Shown: positions 21,515 through 32,471 of the stretch, piece by piece
Position numbering within the stretch: position 1 is the stretch's first letter
Layout: each line of letters opens with the position of its first letter
Assembly: GCF_000350225.1 (NCBI RefSeq)
Contig: NW_005179164.1
Coordinates: forward strand, 1 to 64,000
Reading direction: 5' to 3'
From: Chondrus crispus
Lineage: Eukaryota; Rhodophyta; Florideophyceae; Gigartinales; Gigartinaceae
DNA: 64,000 bases
The notes under the pieces: generated by a model
What the model was told of the DNA's origin: nothing
Seen by the model: the letters and a program-made list of their open reading frames with translations, nothing else
Database searches by the model: none
Made by a program: the position numbers and the translations under genes

Positions 21515-22566
21515 TGTAGTGTAATACGCACCTGGAAAGGGGGCTGAAAAGAAAGGAAAACATTTGGATATGAAAAGTAGTCCGGGTTTGGGGGACACAC
21601 GTGTGAATAATTGCACAGTTTTAATTTTTAATTATTTTATTTTATTTAGTTAATTAGTTGGCATTAATATTGCCAACACTAGATTAGATCTAGAATCTAG
21701 AGCCGGGAGCTACTGTACTCGCCCCGGCGGGGCTCTATATAACTTAGCCCTTTGACCGAACAAGTCAATAAACCAACCCGAGTTGCCGGAGTTGAATGTC
21801 GCCTTGGTCGAAGTCCGTCTCTATCAAGACGCTCCCTTTTACCTAAGCCTACGGCATCCTCTATCGCTCGGGGTTCATTTTCTCTTTCTTTTATTTCCCT
21901 ATCCTTTTCTATCTCTAATTCTACCTATTTTTCCCTTATCTTGTGTTGGTGCCATCGGCCTCGGTTGCGACCGAACCGGTGTAGGTGTTTCGAGCCATCG
22001 GGCGACACAGTTGACGTAGCGCTGCTACTGTGACCCATTTTCCGACGGAGACCGTTGCAACGACGTCTCCCTCGAAGGGCTCCGTCGTATTACGAGCCAG
22101 TGTTGGTACCATCGGTGTCGGTTGCGACCGAACCGGTGTAGGTGTTTCGAGCCATCGGGCGGCACGGTTGACGTAGCGCTGCTACTTTCATTTCATCCCG
22201 TCGGGCTGCGTTGCGACGCCCCCGTCGAAGGCCTTGTCGCGTTACAAGGTGTCGAAGAAGCTCAACGAGCATTGGCCTTACAACCCAGTGGAACCGGGGT
22301 ACCTACGTACGCGCCCCACCCCACACTCGTCGAGCAGATCTCTTCGCAAGTCTCTACCACACCGATCCCGGGCCGGGCTATTTCTCTGTGCGCCCCCCCC
22401 CCATCAGGGATCCGAGCTACTACGAGTGGCAAGCTCGTTTAAACGGAGAAGGGAGAGTCGGACACTCCGTAGCGCTGTGCCATCGGCAGTTCTTCTTTTG
22501 TTGCTGTTGTTGTTTTTGCTGGACCGTCGAACTGCGGCCTCTGCCCGACAGGCGCATTGCACTACA
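21515..22566 (+). repeat. Gypsy-E LTR2 (5' LTR of E2)
   Basis: Termini are TGTAGTGTAAT and GCATTGCACTACA. A TATA box CTATATAACTT lies at about 21735. A tandem duplication of about 155 bp starts near 21945 and 22105; both units contain CGACCGAACCGGTGTAGGTG. The first 150 bp resemble LTR1, the rest resembles LTR3. Confidence 0.87.
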
Positions 22567-22570
22567 AAAC

Positions 22571-22790
22571 TGGTCTCCCGACCTAGAATTTTGGTCGACG
22601 ACAGTCTCGGTCTGGAGACGCACTACAAAAGTGGTCTCCCGACCTAGAATTTTTGTCGACGACAGTCTCGGTCTGGAGACGCACTACAAAAGTGGTCTCC
22701 CGACCTAGAATTTTTGGTGTACAGGAAACCTGAGCAAGAATTTTTCCTACGACAGTCCTGACCTGGAGACACACTACAAAAGTGGTCTGG
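22571..22790 (+). repeat. Tandem array of Gypsy-E primer-binding sites
   Basis: The 18-mer TGGTCTCCCGACCTAGAA occurs at 22571, 22632 and 22693, exactly 61 bp apart, and a degraded fourth start lies at 22783. Each is preceded by CACTACAAAA(G/C), which copies the LTR end CACTACA. The first copy follows the real LTR end by 4 nt. The same 18-mer follows Gypsy-F's LTR at 39805-39788. It starts with TGG, as expected for a site pairing with the CCA end of a tRNA; the tRNA is not identified. Confidence 0.75.
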
Positions 22791-22831
22791 GTAACGGACT
22801 CTTTTTTTATTTTCATTCTGTTTGTAACTTT

Positions 22832-24958
22832 TTGCTGCGTAGGTCCGCTCGTACGAGCGATGTCAACAAGCGCACCCGGGGACGTCGGTCTCGAGGCGAG
22901 CAGAGCCGGATCGGCACGAGCGTCGAGGATCCCGAGGGGTCTCTCCGGAAAGTTACCTTCGCTGCCGACACGGACCCCGGAGATCAAGAATCCCCTACGG
23001 GGACAGCCGCCGACAAGACTGACCTCGACGAGAAGTTGGAGAAGATGAGCAGCGAAATTCGCGAAGAAGCGAAGAAAAATCTCGAGGCTGAATTAGCCCT
23101 CGTCCGAAAGCAACTGGAGTTGCAAGCATCCGAGTTCCACACCGTTTTGGGAGAGCTGTCGACTCAAGTGGATCTCGTCGAGAAGGAGCGAGGTGAGGCG
23201 ACCGACGGTCTGGAGCCGGAAGTCCTAGCCTCGTTGAAAATTTCGGTCAAGGACGCGAGGCGCGACGCGAATCAGGCCTTGGAGTCCTTAGGAAAATTTA
23301 GAACAAGCATCGATGACCGATTCGATCGCGCCGCGCAACGTCTCAAGGACCTCGAGCAGGCCGCGGATCAAGCTCCGCAAGGATCGGACGACGAGCCGCT
23401 CCCTTCGGGTAGAGATGGCGACCGTCGGTCGAAGAAGGACAAACCCGCTCGGCAGCGGAGTTCCAAGTCGAAGCCCTCGAAGAAGGACAAGCGACGTGCA
23501 AGCAAGGGTCACTGTAGTGACGATCCGGAGAACCGCGACTCACAGTCGGAGTCGCTTGGTCCCTCCGAAGATGGTAACGGCGGTTGGTCGAACCATTCGG
23601 GCGATTCCGAACGCCGTTCAGAAGACGGAAACGGAATTTCGTCAAGCAAGAAAATTTCCTCCAGACGAGGCGGAGTCACTTCGTCCGCCTCGTGGAGAGA
23701 CAAAGACGCTGAGCCCGAAGATGTCGCAACGCGGCGCGGGCCGCGATGGGAGGAGTTGGAGGAGCTGAATCCGACCAACTACCTCTTCAAGAAGTTACTT
23801 TCGTACCGAACGTACCGCTTGCGGAACCCGCAGACATATTTCTCAAGTTCCCGGCGGACAGCCGTGCGAAAATTTTGGAGAGATATTCCGCCTAAGGTAG
23901 AGAAGGACAACACGTTCATAGGAGAGGACGGGGTCCTTGTGTTGGATTTTTTGGCAAAGTTAGTTCAAGAGTTTGATACTCAAGAAATGAACGAGGGGCA
24001 AGCAATCCGCCTGTTGCCTGAATTTTTAAGCGGCATCGCCTTGAAACAGTACACTTCGGTGTTTCAGACGGCCGGGGCCCATCACGGAAAGATATCCGTT
24101 TGGCCAGAGGCCGTACAGTGGTTGTTGAGGAGTTTCGCAACCGACGAGGCGATCCGTCAAGCCGTGCTCGCATTGCGAGAAGTTCAGCAAAGAACGTCTG
24201 AAGACGAGATGGAATTTTATATCCGTCTGACGGACGCAAGCAATCGATGTGGAAACGTATATTCGATGGAAGAACAGATGACGATGTTTATTGAAGGACT
24301 CGATTCGAGTATCAAGCCGATGGTATCTCAATACCGGCAAGACAATCGGGACGTTTCATTTTTGAGACTAGTGAATTACGCGAAGGCGCATGGCTCGGCG
24401 AGCCGCGCTAAGGACAAGAAGACCAAGAAGGTCACGATTCAGACGCCGTCGACGTTCAGGGCGGGGAAGAAGCCGAGGGCTTCTTATCCCGGTCGTAAAG
24501 GTCACGCCGCCGTCCACTTAGCCGAGTCAATCTCCGCGTCAGATGAGCGCGGTGCGCATGGAAGTAGCGAAAATCACTACGAAGGAGCGTTAGTAGCCGA
24601 AGGCGAGTTCATTGAGCCATCGGAGGGCTACGGACACGAGGACTACGGGGACACCGGGTCGTCAACTTTACCGACGCCTGCATACACGACGGAGTCGTTT
24701 TCAGAGCCCACGGATCCCGTGATGATGTTTCGGGGGCGCGACCACACGCCGGCGCCGCGCATTCCGATGGAAGACAAGGGTACGACGTTTCGAAGGCCAG
24801 GCTGGATGGGAAGGCCGCAACGTCAAGGAAGACCGCCGGCCCGTGGAGGACCTAGGACGCCGTATCCCGTCAAGACGCACGATCTGGTGTGCTATCATTG
24901 CTATGAAAAGGGGCACGCCGCGCCAACGTGCATTCTTTCCCTCCGGGAAATGCACTGA
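22832..24958 (+). CDS. Gypsy-E Gag, copy E2
   Basis: The N-terminal third is charged and coiled-coil-like (Glu/Lys/Leu-rich, around residues 60-200), followed by a Ser/Lys/Asp-rich linker and a retrotransposon Gag capsid-like domain at about residues 310-520. A CCHC zinc knuckle (CYHCYEKGHAAPTC) lies near the C-terminus. The start is uncertain. The frame is open from 22709 without an ATG, and the first in-frame ATG is at 23045, where it overlaps the stop of a 63-codon ATG frame (22860-23048) as ATGA. The TGA at 24956 is followed by an open frame up to 25165, so the natural Gag may end at 25165, with this stop acquired or read through. Confidence 0.8.
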   Translation: MLRRSARTSDVNKRTRGRRSRGEQSRIGTSVEDPEGSLRKVTFAADTDPGDQESPTGTAADKTDLDEKLEKMSSEIREEAKKNLEAELALVRKQLELQASEFHTVLGELSTQVDLVEKERGEATDGLEPEVLASLKISVKDARRDANQALESLGKFRTSIDDRFDRAAQRLKDLEQAADQAPQGSDDEPLPSGRDGDRRSKKDKPARQRSSKSKPSKKDKRRASKGHCSDDPENRDSQSESLGPSEDGNGGWSNHSGDSERRSEDGNGISSSKKISSRRGGVTSSASWRDKDAEPEDVATRRGPRWEELEELNPTNYLFKKLLSYRTYRLRNPQTYFSSSRRTAVRKFWRDIPPKVEKDNTFIGEDGVLVLDFLAKLVQEFDTQEMNEGQAIRLLPEFLSGIALKQYTSVFQTAGAHHGKISVWPEAVQWLLRSFATDEAIRQAVLALREVQQRTSEDEMEFYIRLTDASNRCGNVYSMEEQMTMFIEGLDSSIKPMVSQYRQDNRDVSFLRLVNYAKAHGSASRAKDKKTKKVTIQTPSTFRAGKKPRASYPGRKGHAAVHLAESISASDERGAHGSSENHYEGALVAEGEFIEPSEGYGHEDYGDTGSSTLPTPAYTTESFSEPTDPVMMFRGRDHTPAPRIPMEDKGTTFRRPGWMGRPQRQGRPPARGGPRTPYPVKTHDLVCYHCYEKGHAAPTCILSLREMH

Positions 24959-25035
24959 GTTTTGGAAAATTATGAGGCGTTGTCTCCGATGGAGAGGTTA
25001 GGGATACCATCGACGAGTTACCTGAAGGTCAAGAG

Positions 25036-28000
25036 TTGGTTCGATTCGCAGACGGCGAGCACACCGAGTGCTTCAACGCCGAGGTCGAACCAACCCTTCA
25101 GAGGGCCCACCGCGGGGCCCGCGCCGTCGGATGTGAGAAGGATCCCGCAGCGGCAGGAAAACTAGAGAAGGGAATCTCGCATGAGTCGCGAGAGGCACAG
25201 GGTCGACGTACTGTGCCCGGGGCTCAGCCCCGTTCCCCGTCTCTAAAGGAAAAATCAGGCCTCGAGGAGGAGGTTGTTGGATTGGTGGATAAGCCCAAAG
25301 GGCCAGCTCAAGTCAAGAGAATTTTGAGCCGAGCCCGAGATCATCCGCTGGAAGAAGTTCGAAGACCCTGGTACAGGGTTAAGCGAAGGGAGTGTCCCGA
25401 GAAGATTTTGGTTCTTGCGCGAAAAAACTACAAAGTTTACGCGGACATTGGACCAACAGTCGGATTGATGAGCCGGGTGTTGTCTGTTTTAGACACCGGC
25501 GCGGGACCAAACCTTGTGCGAAAATCGGAACTCCCAGCTGGAATGGAATCTCTAGTGTCCTACGGACCGACCCAAGATATCGGCGACGCGAACAATAGGC
25601 CACTCCGGACTCTCGGCACAATTAGAATGCCTGTGAGGCTTGGAAAATTTGTGGCCGCAGGCGAGTTTATTGTATGTAAAAAACTAGCAGTCCCGCTAAT
25701 TATAGGCGCGGACTACTGTGACGGGTTTGTGGAAGCAATTTATCCAAGGAAGAAAACGGTTGAGTTGGCGGATTTCTGGGAGGTTCCGATAGTTAGGCGG
25801 TTCTCGACGAGAAAAGGGAAGAAGAATCTCGTCCTGGCAGAGGACGGGAATGATGGAAAGGTGGAGCGAATTTCCCCTAAGGTAAAAGTGGCAAGAGCCA
25901 CGACTATCGAGCCAGGGACGCAACGCGTCGTGGAATGCACCTCGAAGAGAGCGGGCTTGGTTGTGGTTCAGCCGTACTCGTCGTTGTACGAAAGGCACGG
26001 GTTGACGTGCACGAATGGTGTCGTTCAGGTTGAGCCTGACAGGCCATTTCGTTTACTCGTTGCGAATTTTAGGACGTACCCTGTCAGGGTGCAAAAAGGC
26101 CAAGTGGTGGCAGAATTATTACCGCACCCGAGAGCCGCGCTCGAGAGCAAAACCACCATTGGTGAAGTTCTTGGAATTCAAGAAAGGAAGAAGGAGAATT
26201 TTCCTAATTCCACCAAGACGCCTACGGGCGAGACAAGAAGCGAACCGTCGGATCAAGCGCGCGAGAACCATCCAGAAGAACGGTCGGCAGAGCTCTCCGC
26301 GTCGGCATCTACGAAGCCACAACGCAGGATTGAGCCGCCACAGCCGGACGTGGAGGACCTCGGCCAGAGCCACATGCCGGAACGGCTGCGCGAGCGGTTC
26401 CGTTGGATGTTGAAGAAGTATTCAAGGATGTGGGATGGGACGCTTGGCGAAATTAGTTCCACCGTCCATCGGATCGAGTTGATCCCCGAGACTCGTCCCA
26501 TCGCACAAGCCCCGTATCGGGCCGGGCCTAAAGCCCGCGAAGTAGAAGAGGCAGAGATGCAGAAGATGTTGGAGGCAGGAGTGATAGAACCAGCGCAGTC
26601 AGAATGGGCGTCGCCCGTGTTGCTGGTGCCCAAGCCGGATGGGTCAATGCGTTTTTGCGTAGACTACCGCAGGCTGAAAGCAGTAACGGTGAAGGACACG
26701 TACCCCTTACCGCGCATGGATGAGTGCCTGGACTCGCTTGGTGACACCAAGGTTTTCTCCGCGTTGGACGCGATTTCGGGATATTGGCAGATGCCTATCC
26801 CTGAGCGCGACCGCGACAAGACCGCATTTCCGTGTCACTCAGGACTGCATCGCTTCTCAAGAATGCCCTTCGGGCTAACTAACGCGCCAGCGACGTTTCA
26901 GAGAGCAATGGATATCCTGCTCTCTCCGTTCCGCTGGAAGTGCTGTTTGGTGTATCTGGACTACATAATAATTTTTAGCAAGTCGTGGGAGGAGCACATC
27001 GTGCACGTGGATGAGATACTTTCTGTATTGGAGAAGGCAGGTGTGAAGCTCAAGCTTCACAAGTGTGAATTTTTCGTCGAAAAGATCAAGTACCTGGGCC
27101 ATGTCGTTCGGCCAGGTACATTGGAAGTGGACGCTGCGCGAACCGTCGCATTGGAACAAGTGAGGTACCCTCAAACGCAGACCCAGCTCAGGAGCTTCTT
27201 GGGACTTTGTAATGTCTACCGCAGGTTCGTTCCGCATTATGCGAAAATCGAGCATCCGCTCAATCAACTGTTGAAGAAAGGACAACCGGTCCAGTTGGAA
27301 GGATTCGACGAACCATGCAAGAAAGCTTTTCATAAGCTCAAGGACGCCATCTTCGCACCGCCGGTGTTGGCGCTGCCGAAGAAGGACCTACCCTACTCGG
27401 TAGATACCGATGCAAGCGACTACCAAATAGGCGCTGCACTATTTCAAACACACCCGGATGCGCAACGCAAACCCATCGGGTTCTTTTCAAGAACGTTAGC
27501 CGCAGCCGAGAGAAACTATTCGGTATCAGAAAAAGAATGTTCAGCGGTAATTTGGGCCGTGCAGACCTTAAGACCATATCTATATGGCGAGCACTTCGTC
27601 GTGCATACCGACCATGCCTCATTGAGGTGGTTGATGAACGTAACCGACCCCAGCGGGAGATTAATCGGATGGAGGCTACGCCTCTCGGAATTCGATTTTC
27701 AAATCAAGTACAAAAAGGAAAAGGCTAACAGCCAGGCGGACGCTTTGTCAAGGTTGCGAACCGCAGGAGAAACCGTCGACGAAATCGACGACGAAATCCC
27801 ATGCTTTATGGCCGAACCGGCCGAGGGTACAGTGGAGGAAGAGGAAAGTATTGACGCGGCAGACGACATCCTCGCTCTTGAGAGGGGGACCGCCCCTGAG
27901 CGCCTCGATCAATTCCAAGCTGTCACTCCGGAGGAGCTCATTCGCGAGCAAGCCGTCGACCCCTTCTGCAACCGCATCAAGGAAGAAATGGACGCCGGAA

Positions 28001-29619
28001 AGGTGAGAACGTCCAGCGCGGAGACCGAGGAACTCGAAGGAACTCTATGCCGTACCGCGGCAGAGTTTGTACAAGTGGTAATACCACAATCGTTAAGGGA
28101 CCGCGTCCTAGGGTTGAGCCACTACGCAAAATTGGCAGGCCACCCGGGAGGCAGGAAACTTTACAAGACTTTGAGAAGATATTTTTATTGGCCTACGATG
28201 GCCCTAGACTGCTATGCAGTCGCGAAGAATTGCGCCGCATGTGCGCGGGAAAGGGTGAAGTTAAGAAAAAACACGAAGGAAATGAAGCTGTTCACGCCCA
28301 AAGCGCCGCTGGAATTTGTCGCCATCGACATCCTCGGCGAGCTAATTACAACTAAGCGAGGAAATCGGTATATTCTCGTGATCAGCGATCGATACTCGAA
28401 ACTGGTACGAACCGTACCGTTGAAGAAGATACCAGCTGCACACATCGCACAAGCCTTCGTTCACCATTGGGTATTCTTGTACGGACCGCCGGTCAAGCTG
28501 CTGTCCGACAATGGAACACGGTTCACGGCCCGGTTCTTTCAGAACGTCTGTCGAATTCTCGGCATCCGCAATGTGTTCACGACTACGTACCACCCGCAAG
28601 CCAACGGCCAAGTTGAGAGATTTAACCGCACGCTGACTTCCGCGTTGCGAAAATACGTTGGAGAGCACCCCAAGGATTGGGACTTATTTAGCGACGCTGT
28701 GACGTTCGCCTACGACACACAAGTTCATCGAACTACGAACATTGCGCCCTTCGAGCTGGTGTCGGCTCGGGCGCCGAGAAACATTGCGTTACAAGCGCAA
28801 CCAACATTGGAGAATTTCAGCTCGTCACGAGCATACTACCTGAAATGGCAGTCGTGGTTGCAGAGCCTAATGCGAGGCGCCGATAGGAGTTTGCGGAAGG
28901 AACAAGCCCGGTACAAGCGAAATTTCGACGCACGCCTTCGCAAACCGCAATATGAGATCCCACCGGGATCCTACGTGTTCCTCCGGAAGGAGCAGGGCAC
29001 AGCTAGCGAACCGAAACACAAGCTGGCACAAGTCGCTACAGGACCTTATCAGGTTAAAAGATCGGATCAACATACGGTAGTCATTGCCATTGGCGATCAG
29101 GAGGAACGCGTATCGCGGGACAGGGTGGAGTTAGCCCCAAGCCCGATGGACTACGCGCCGATAACTGGCCTACGTCAAGCGCTACAGTTCCTGGGAGCGC
29201 CGGAGCTCAACGAAGAACGAGAGGTAATGGAGGACGAGGAATGTCCTCACACCCGTGCGCCTACGTCAGGGGACCAGGACAATCTAATTAGTCAAGCGCC
29301 GACAGCGGAGACATCTCCGGACCTACGCGATTTCGGAAAGTCCAGAGAAGAGGACGAGTTGGAAGATCTTCAGGAGGGGGAAGGGCACAGTTCAGAGAAA
29401 GGAGAGGAAACGGAAAATACGGAATACGTAATCGATCGGGTCGCCGACCACGATTATCAAAATGGTAATTTGATTCTCAAGGTGGAATGGTACGGTTATA
29501 CGCCCGAGGACGCGACGTGGGAGCCCATTGAGCAATTACCCCGCAGCGCGGCCGTCACGTATTTCCGGAGGAAGAAACTGCCCCTCCCGCCGAAAGTCGC
29601 ACGCGCGAGACCAGGATGA
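25036..29619 (+). CDS. Gypsy-E Pol with chromodomain, copy E2 (catalytic RT residue changed)
   Basis: The 1527-codon frame is in the -1 phase relative to Gag and has no initiating ATG, so a frameshift from Gag is expected. Domains: aspartic protease (LDTGAGPN, residue about 153), RT (about 515-690), RNase H (DTDASDY about 790 to DALSRL about 905), integrase zinc finger (HYAKLAGH ... CAAC, about 1028-1070), and integrase core with Asp near 1098, Asp near 1157 (LLSDNGTRF) and Glu near 1193. A chromodomain at about 1464-1510 (EYVIDRV, LILKVEWYGY, DATWEP) places it among chromoviruses. The palm motif YLDD reads YLDY: the codon at 26962-26964 is TAC where E3 has GAC. Polymerase activity should be lost. 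Confidence 0.92.
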   Translation: MVRFADGEHTECFNAEVEPTLQRAHRGARAVGCEKDPAAAGKLEKGISHESREAQGRRTVPGAQPRSPSLKEKSGLEEEVVGLVDKPKGPAQVKRILSRARDHPLEEVRRPWYRVKRRECPEKILVLARKNYKVYADIGPTVGLMSRVLSVLDTGAGPNLVRKSELPAGMESLVSYGPTQDIGDANNRPLRTLGTIRMPVRLGKFVAAGEFIVCKKLAVPLIIGADYCDGFVEAIYPRKKTVELADFWEVPIVRRFSTRKGKKNLVLAEDGNDGKVERISPKVKVARATTIEPGTQRVVECTSKRAGLVVVQPYSSLYERHGLTCTNGVVQVEPDRPFRLLVANFRTYPVRVQKGQVVAELLPHPRAALESKTTIGEVLGIQERKKENFPNSTKTPTGETRSEPSDQARENHPEERSAELSASASTKPQRRIEPPQPDVEDLGQSHMPERLRERFRWMLKKYSRMWDGTLGEISSTVHRIELIPETRPIAQAPYRAGPKAREVEEAEMQKMLEAGVIEPAQSEWASPVLLVPKPDGSMRFCVDYRRLKAVTVKDTYPLPRMDECLDSLGDTKVFSALDAISGYWQMPIPERDRDKTAFPCHSGLHRFSRMPFGLTNAPATFQRAMDILLSPFRWKCCLVYLDYIIIFSKSWEEHIVHVDEILSVLEKAGVKLKLHKCEFFVEKIKYLGHVVRPGTLEVDAARTVALEQVRYPQTQTQLRSFLGLCNVYRRFVPHYAKIEHPLNQLLKKGQPVQLEGFDEPCKKAFHKLKDAIFAPPVLALPKKDLPYSVDTDASDYQIGAALFQTHPDAQRKPIGFFSRTLAAAERNYSVSEKECSAVIWAVQTLRPYLYGEHFVVHTDHASLRWLMNVTDPSGRLIGWRLRLSEFDFQIKYKKEKANSQADALSRLRTAGETVDEIDDEIPCFMAEPAEGTVEEEESIDAADDILALERGTAPERLDQFQAVTPEELIREQAVDPFCNRIKEEMDAGKVRTSSAETEELEGTLCRTAAEFVQVVIPQSLRDRVLGLSHYAKLAGHPGGRKLYKTLRRYFYWPTMALDCYAVAKNCAACARERVKLRKNTKEMKLFTPKAPLEFVAIDILGELITTKRGNRYILVISDRYSKLVRTVPLKKIPAAHIAQAFVHHWVFLYGPPVKLLSDNGTRFTARFFQNVCRILGIRNVFTTTYHPQANGQVERFNRTLTSALRKYVGEHPKDWDLFSDAVTFAYDTQVHRTTNIAPFELVSARAPRNIALQAQPTLENFSSSRAYYLKWQSWLQSLMRGADRSLRKEQARYKRNFDARLRKPQYEIPPGSYVFLRKEQGTASEPKHKLAQVATGPYQVKRSDQHTVVIAIGDQEERVSRDRVELAPSPMDYAPITGLRQALQFLGAPELNEEREVMEDEECPHTRAPTSGDQDNLISQAPTAETSPDLRDFGKSREEDELEDLQEGEGHSSEKGEETENTEYVIDRVADHDYQNGNLILKVEWYGYTPEDATWEPIEQLPRSAAVTYFRRKKLPLPPKVARARPG

Positions 29620-32471
29620 GCTACATACGCAATGTGATGATGGAAAGCGAAAAGAAGACGGGAGCCGCAACCAGTTTCGAATGTTTTACCTTCTTAACTA
29701 TTCTGTTTCGTTTTTGTTTTTTTGGTTGTTTTGTTTTTTTATGTTTGTTTTCACTTCCCGAGACGCACCTAGGTCAGTCATTCCGGAAGGATCGTGCGTA
29801 ATGTCAGAAGAACACGACAGGCGCCCAAGGGCGACAAGGGACTGCGAACCGCCGATCGTGATTAAGGCTACACGCTGTATCTCGAGTCGAGGAAGGAGAG
29901 GACGGATCACGTGAAGGAAGTTCAGAGAGACAAGTGTCGCGAGGAAAAACGCGGAACACGGAAGGGTTGTGTGAATTTTAACAATGATCCGGGAACGGCA
30001 TCGACGATTGAGAGGCATAGGGCGTTAAGAAAGGCGTGAAGTCGAGTTCGAGAGACTGGGACGGCCGGCAACACACCACCGGTGTCGCCCACGCCCAGAA
30101 TGAGTCGAATAGAAGCCCTGATGGGAACGTCGTTGACGTACAGCGATCGATCGTGCGATACCACGCCTAGCGTTTGTCTGATTCTTTTGTCGTCAATTCT
30201 TTTTTTTGTTTTGTATCGCGCAGAAGGACGCGCACGGAAGCGAGAAAGGGTAAATTCCCGTCGACAAGACAACCTCCCGTAGTTGGGGGGGAGCCAAAAG
30301 GGATAACGCCGAGTCGGTCGGAATGCTGTCCCGCGCAGGAGGAACGAGAAGCTGTGGAAAAGAGGCAGTTGAAATGCGCGGGCACGCACGTGAACGAGAC
30401 GAATCAAGAGGACATGGACGATGTGAAGCGCACCGCGGAGAGAGAGAGTAGCGATAGTCGCCGGCATCGCGATCGCAGGAAATGAGAGAAGGAAACTGGA
30501 ATGAGTTAGGCGATTCTGCATCGGACCCCCTCACATGAATGAAGCAGCGTGCGCTGCCATGCCATGAAATGGAAAAATTTACTGTAGTCTCAGGCTGAGG
30601 TAATACACCTCCTTGGATACGATCACGCGTTGCCGCCGCGCACACGTGAAGGGACGCTTGGATCAGTGACACGCCCTCGTGGGGCATGATTTAATCAAAA
30701 AAAATGGGGATGCCGGCAGGGAGCTGCTGGACGGGCGGTGAAAGTTGAAAATTGAACACTGGTCAGTCTTCGAAATTTTAATCAAAATTAAGGGAAGGTA
30801 CGGAACTTGTCGGTCATACGAGAACGGGGTGTCGCTTTCTATAGCCAACGGCACAAGTATCCGAGGCCGTCCGGAAGCCCCGTCACCAACCATCGCGCGC
30901 GACGCTGACCACAGCACAGAACGACGACGCCGCCGGAAACGTTTCAAAGGCGGTGACTACGATCGGCGAACTGAGAGACCGACGCTCGACGAGCGGGAGG
31001 GTCCTCCCACACGAGCACATGACATGCAGACTTCGAAGAAGACCGCGTGTAAGTTGTCGCACACACTCGCCTAGGAAGGCTGTCCCTTCCTGCGCCAGAC
31101 CGCGAATATTTTCGTGAAAGACTTCGTCGTTCGAGGCAGCAACAAAGGAATGAAAAACAGGTAAACAAGAGACAAGGGAAACGGCATTTGCTTTCTTCAT
31201 TTATGAGGTGACGGAGAGTCACTCCCCAGTCTCCTCCTCGCACGCCCTAGAGGACCACTGCGGCGAGAACGACTCCAGCGGAGAGAATGGGTAGCTCGAC
31301 GAGCTTGATTACGGTGATCAGTCCGTCGGTCATGACGACTGCCGATGTCACAGCTCACGTCAATTTTTTTTACCCCGAGCGACCAACCGTGAGGGTCCCT
31401 CCCCTTTCCTTTCCATGTCCTTTTACTCTCTTTTCTTTGATTCCCCTCCCTATTCCCCTACCTTTCTACTTTATTATTTCTTTCTGTCCTCCTTCTATCT
31501 GTTTTTTTTGCGAAGGCATTGAAGTACAACGAAACACAGGGAGGAGATTGAGAGTGTCGTTGTTCAAGCCTGGGGCAAGGGACGCGTCCCCCACGTACCA
31601 AGATCGAAGATGTCGCCAGTGGCCTTGGCAAGGGCGACGACGCTCCCCAAGATCACCAAAATTCCCCAACTCCCTCTAAGACACAACTATAGGAGGACTG
31701 TCAAGCCCCCTCGCGATGGAGGACCAGAGAGACATGTTCTGCCTCTGCGCTCAATTTTATTTGGACTAGATATGTACCCGAACTGGGATGCAACGCACGA
31801 AGACAGTAGAGGCATCGCACGAATGGCCTGTCTCACGGAGATCGTGGTCGACCACGAATGGAATTTTTCCCAGTATAGGAGCAGAGACAAGGACGGTCAA
31901 ACAACACAATCGTCGCGCTGGTGACGCAGTCGCCATTGTATTCCCACTTAAAGGGAAATTCGAAGGGACGATGCTTTTCAAGCTCGTTCCCAGTCGCGAG
32001 AGAGAGGGAAGCCCCACTCTTGACGGGAAAAAGGGTCCCTCCGATACGAGGGCAACGTGTGCAGCAAGACGCTGTCATACAAGAAGACATAAATATATAA
32101 GGGGGCGACGCCCCGTATACTCGGACAGCGGGGTTGCCCGATACCATTTCTTACTTTATTTATTGATGCATTTGGAAGGATGGAAGTCCTCGAAGAGGAC
32201 GGCAGTTTTCCGCCCTCATAGGAACGAGGTAGAAAATGGGGGAATGACGTGTGAGCAACATTGACAGGATCACCGGTGCGTGCTTCAATCTTGAAGGCTT
32301 CCGAGGGATTGGGCTGAGGCCCAACGCACAGGACGAGGAGGTTCGCGTACTGTAGAGTGGTTCAAACTACGATTCGACGATACATTATATGAGGCGGTCG
32401 AGGACCAAGGAAGCCGAGTGGAGAGCCACTACGTGGGGGACCCGCTCGAAGTCCTCTAAGATGAGATCCCG
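29620..32471 (+). other. Long 3' region of E2 without a supported gene
   Basis: No long coding frame is supported over 2.85 kb. Visible are a T-rich segment just after pol (29690-29750) and a strong pyrimidine tract at 31395-31505 (repeats of CTTTC, CCCTCCC). Several short frames exist on both strands but share no recognisable domain. Such a long spacer between pol and the 3' LTR is typical of elements that have gained extra ORFs. Confidence 0.5.
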
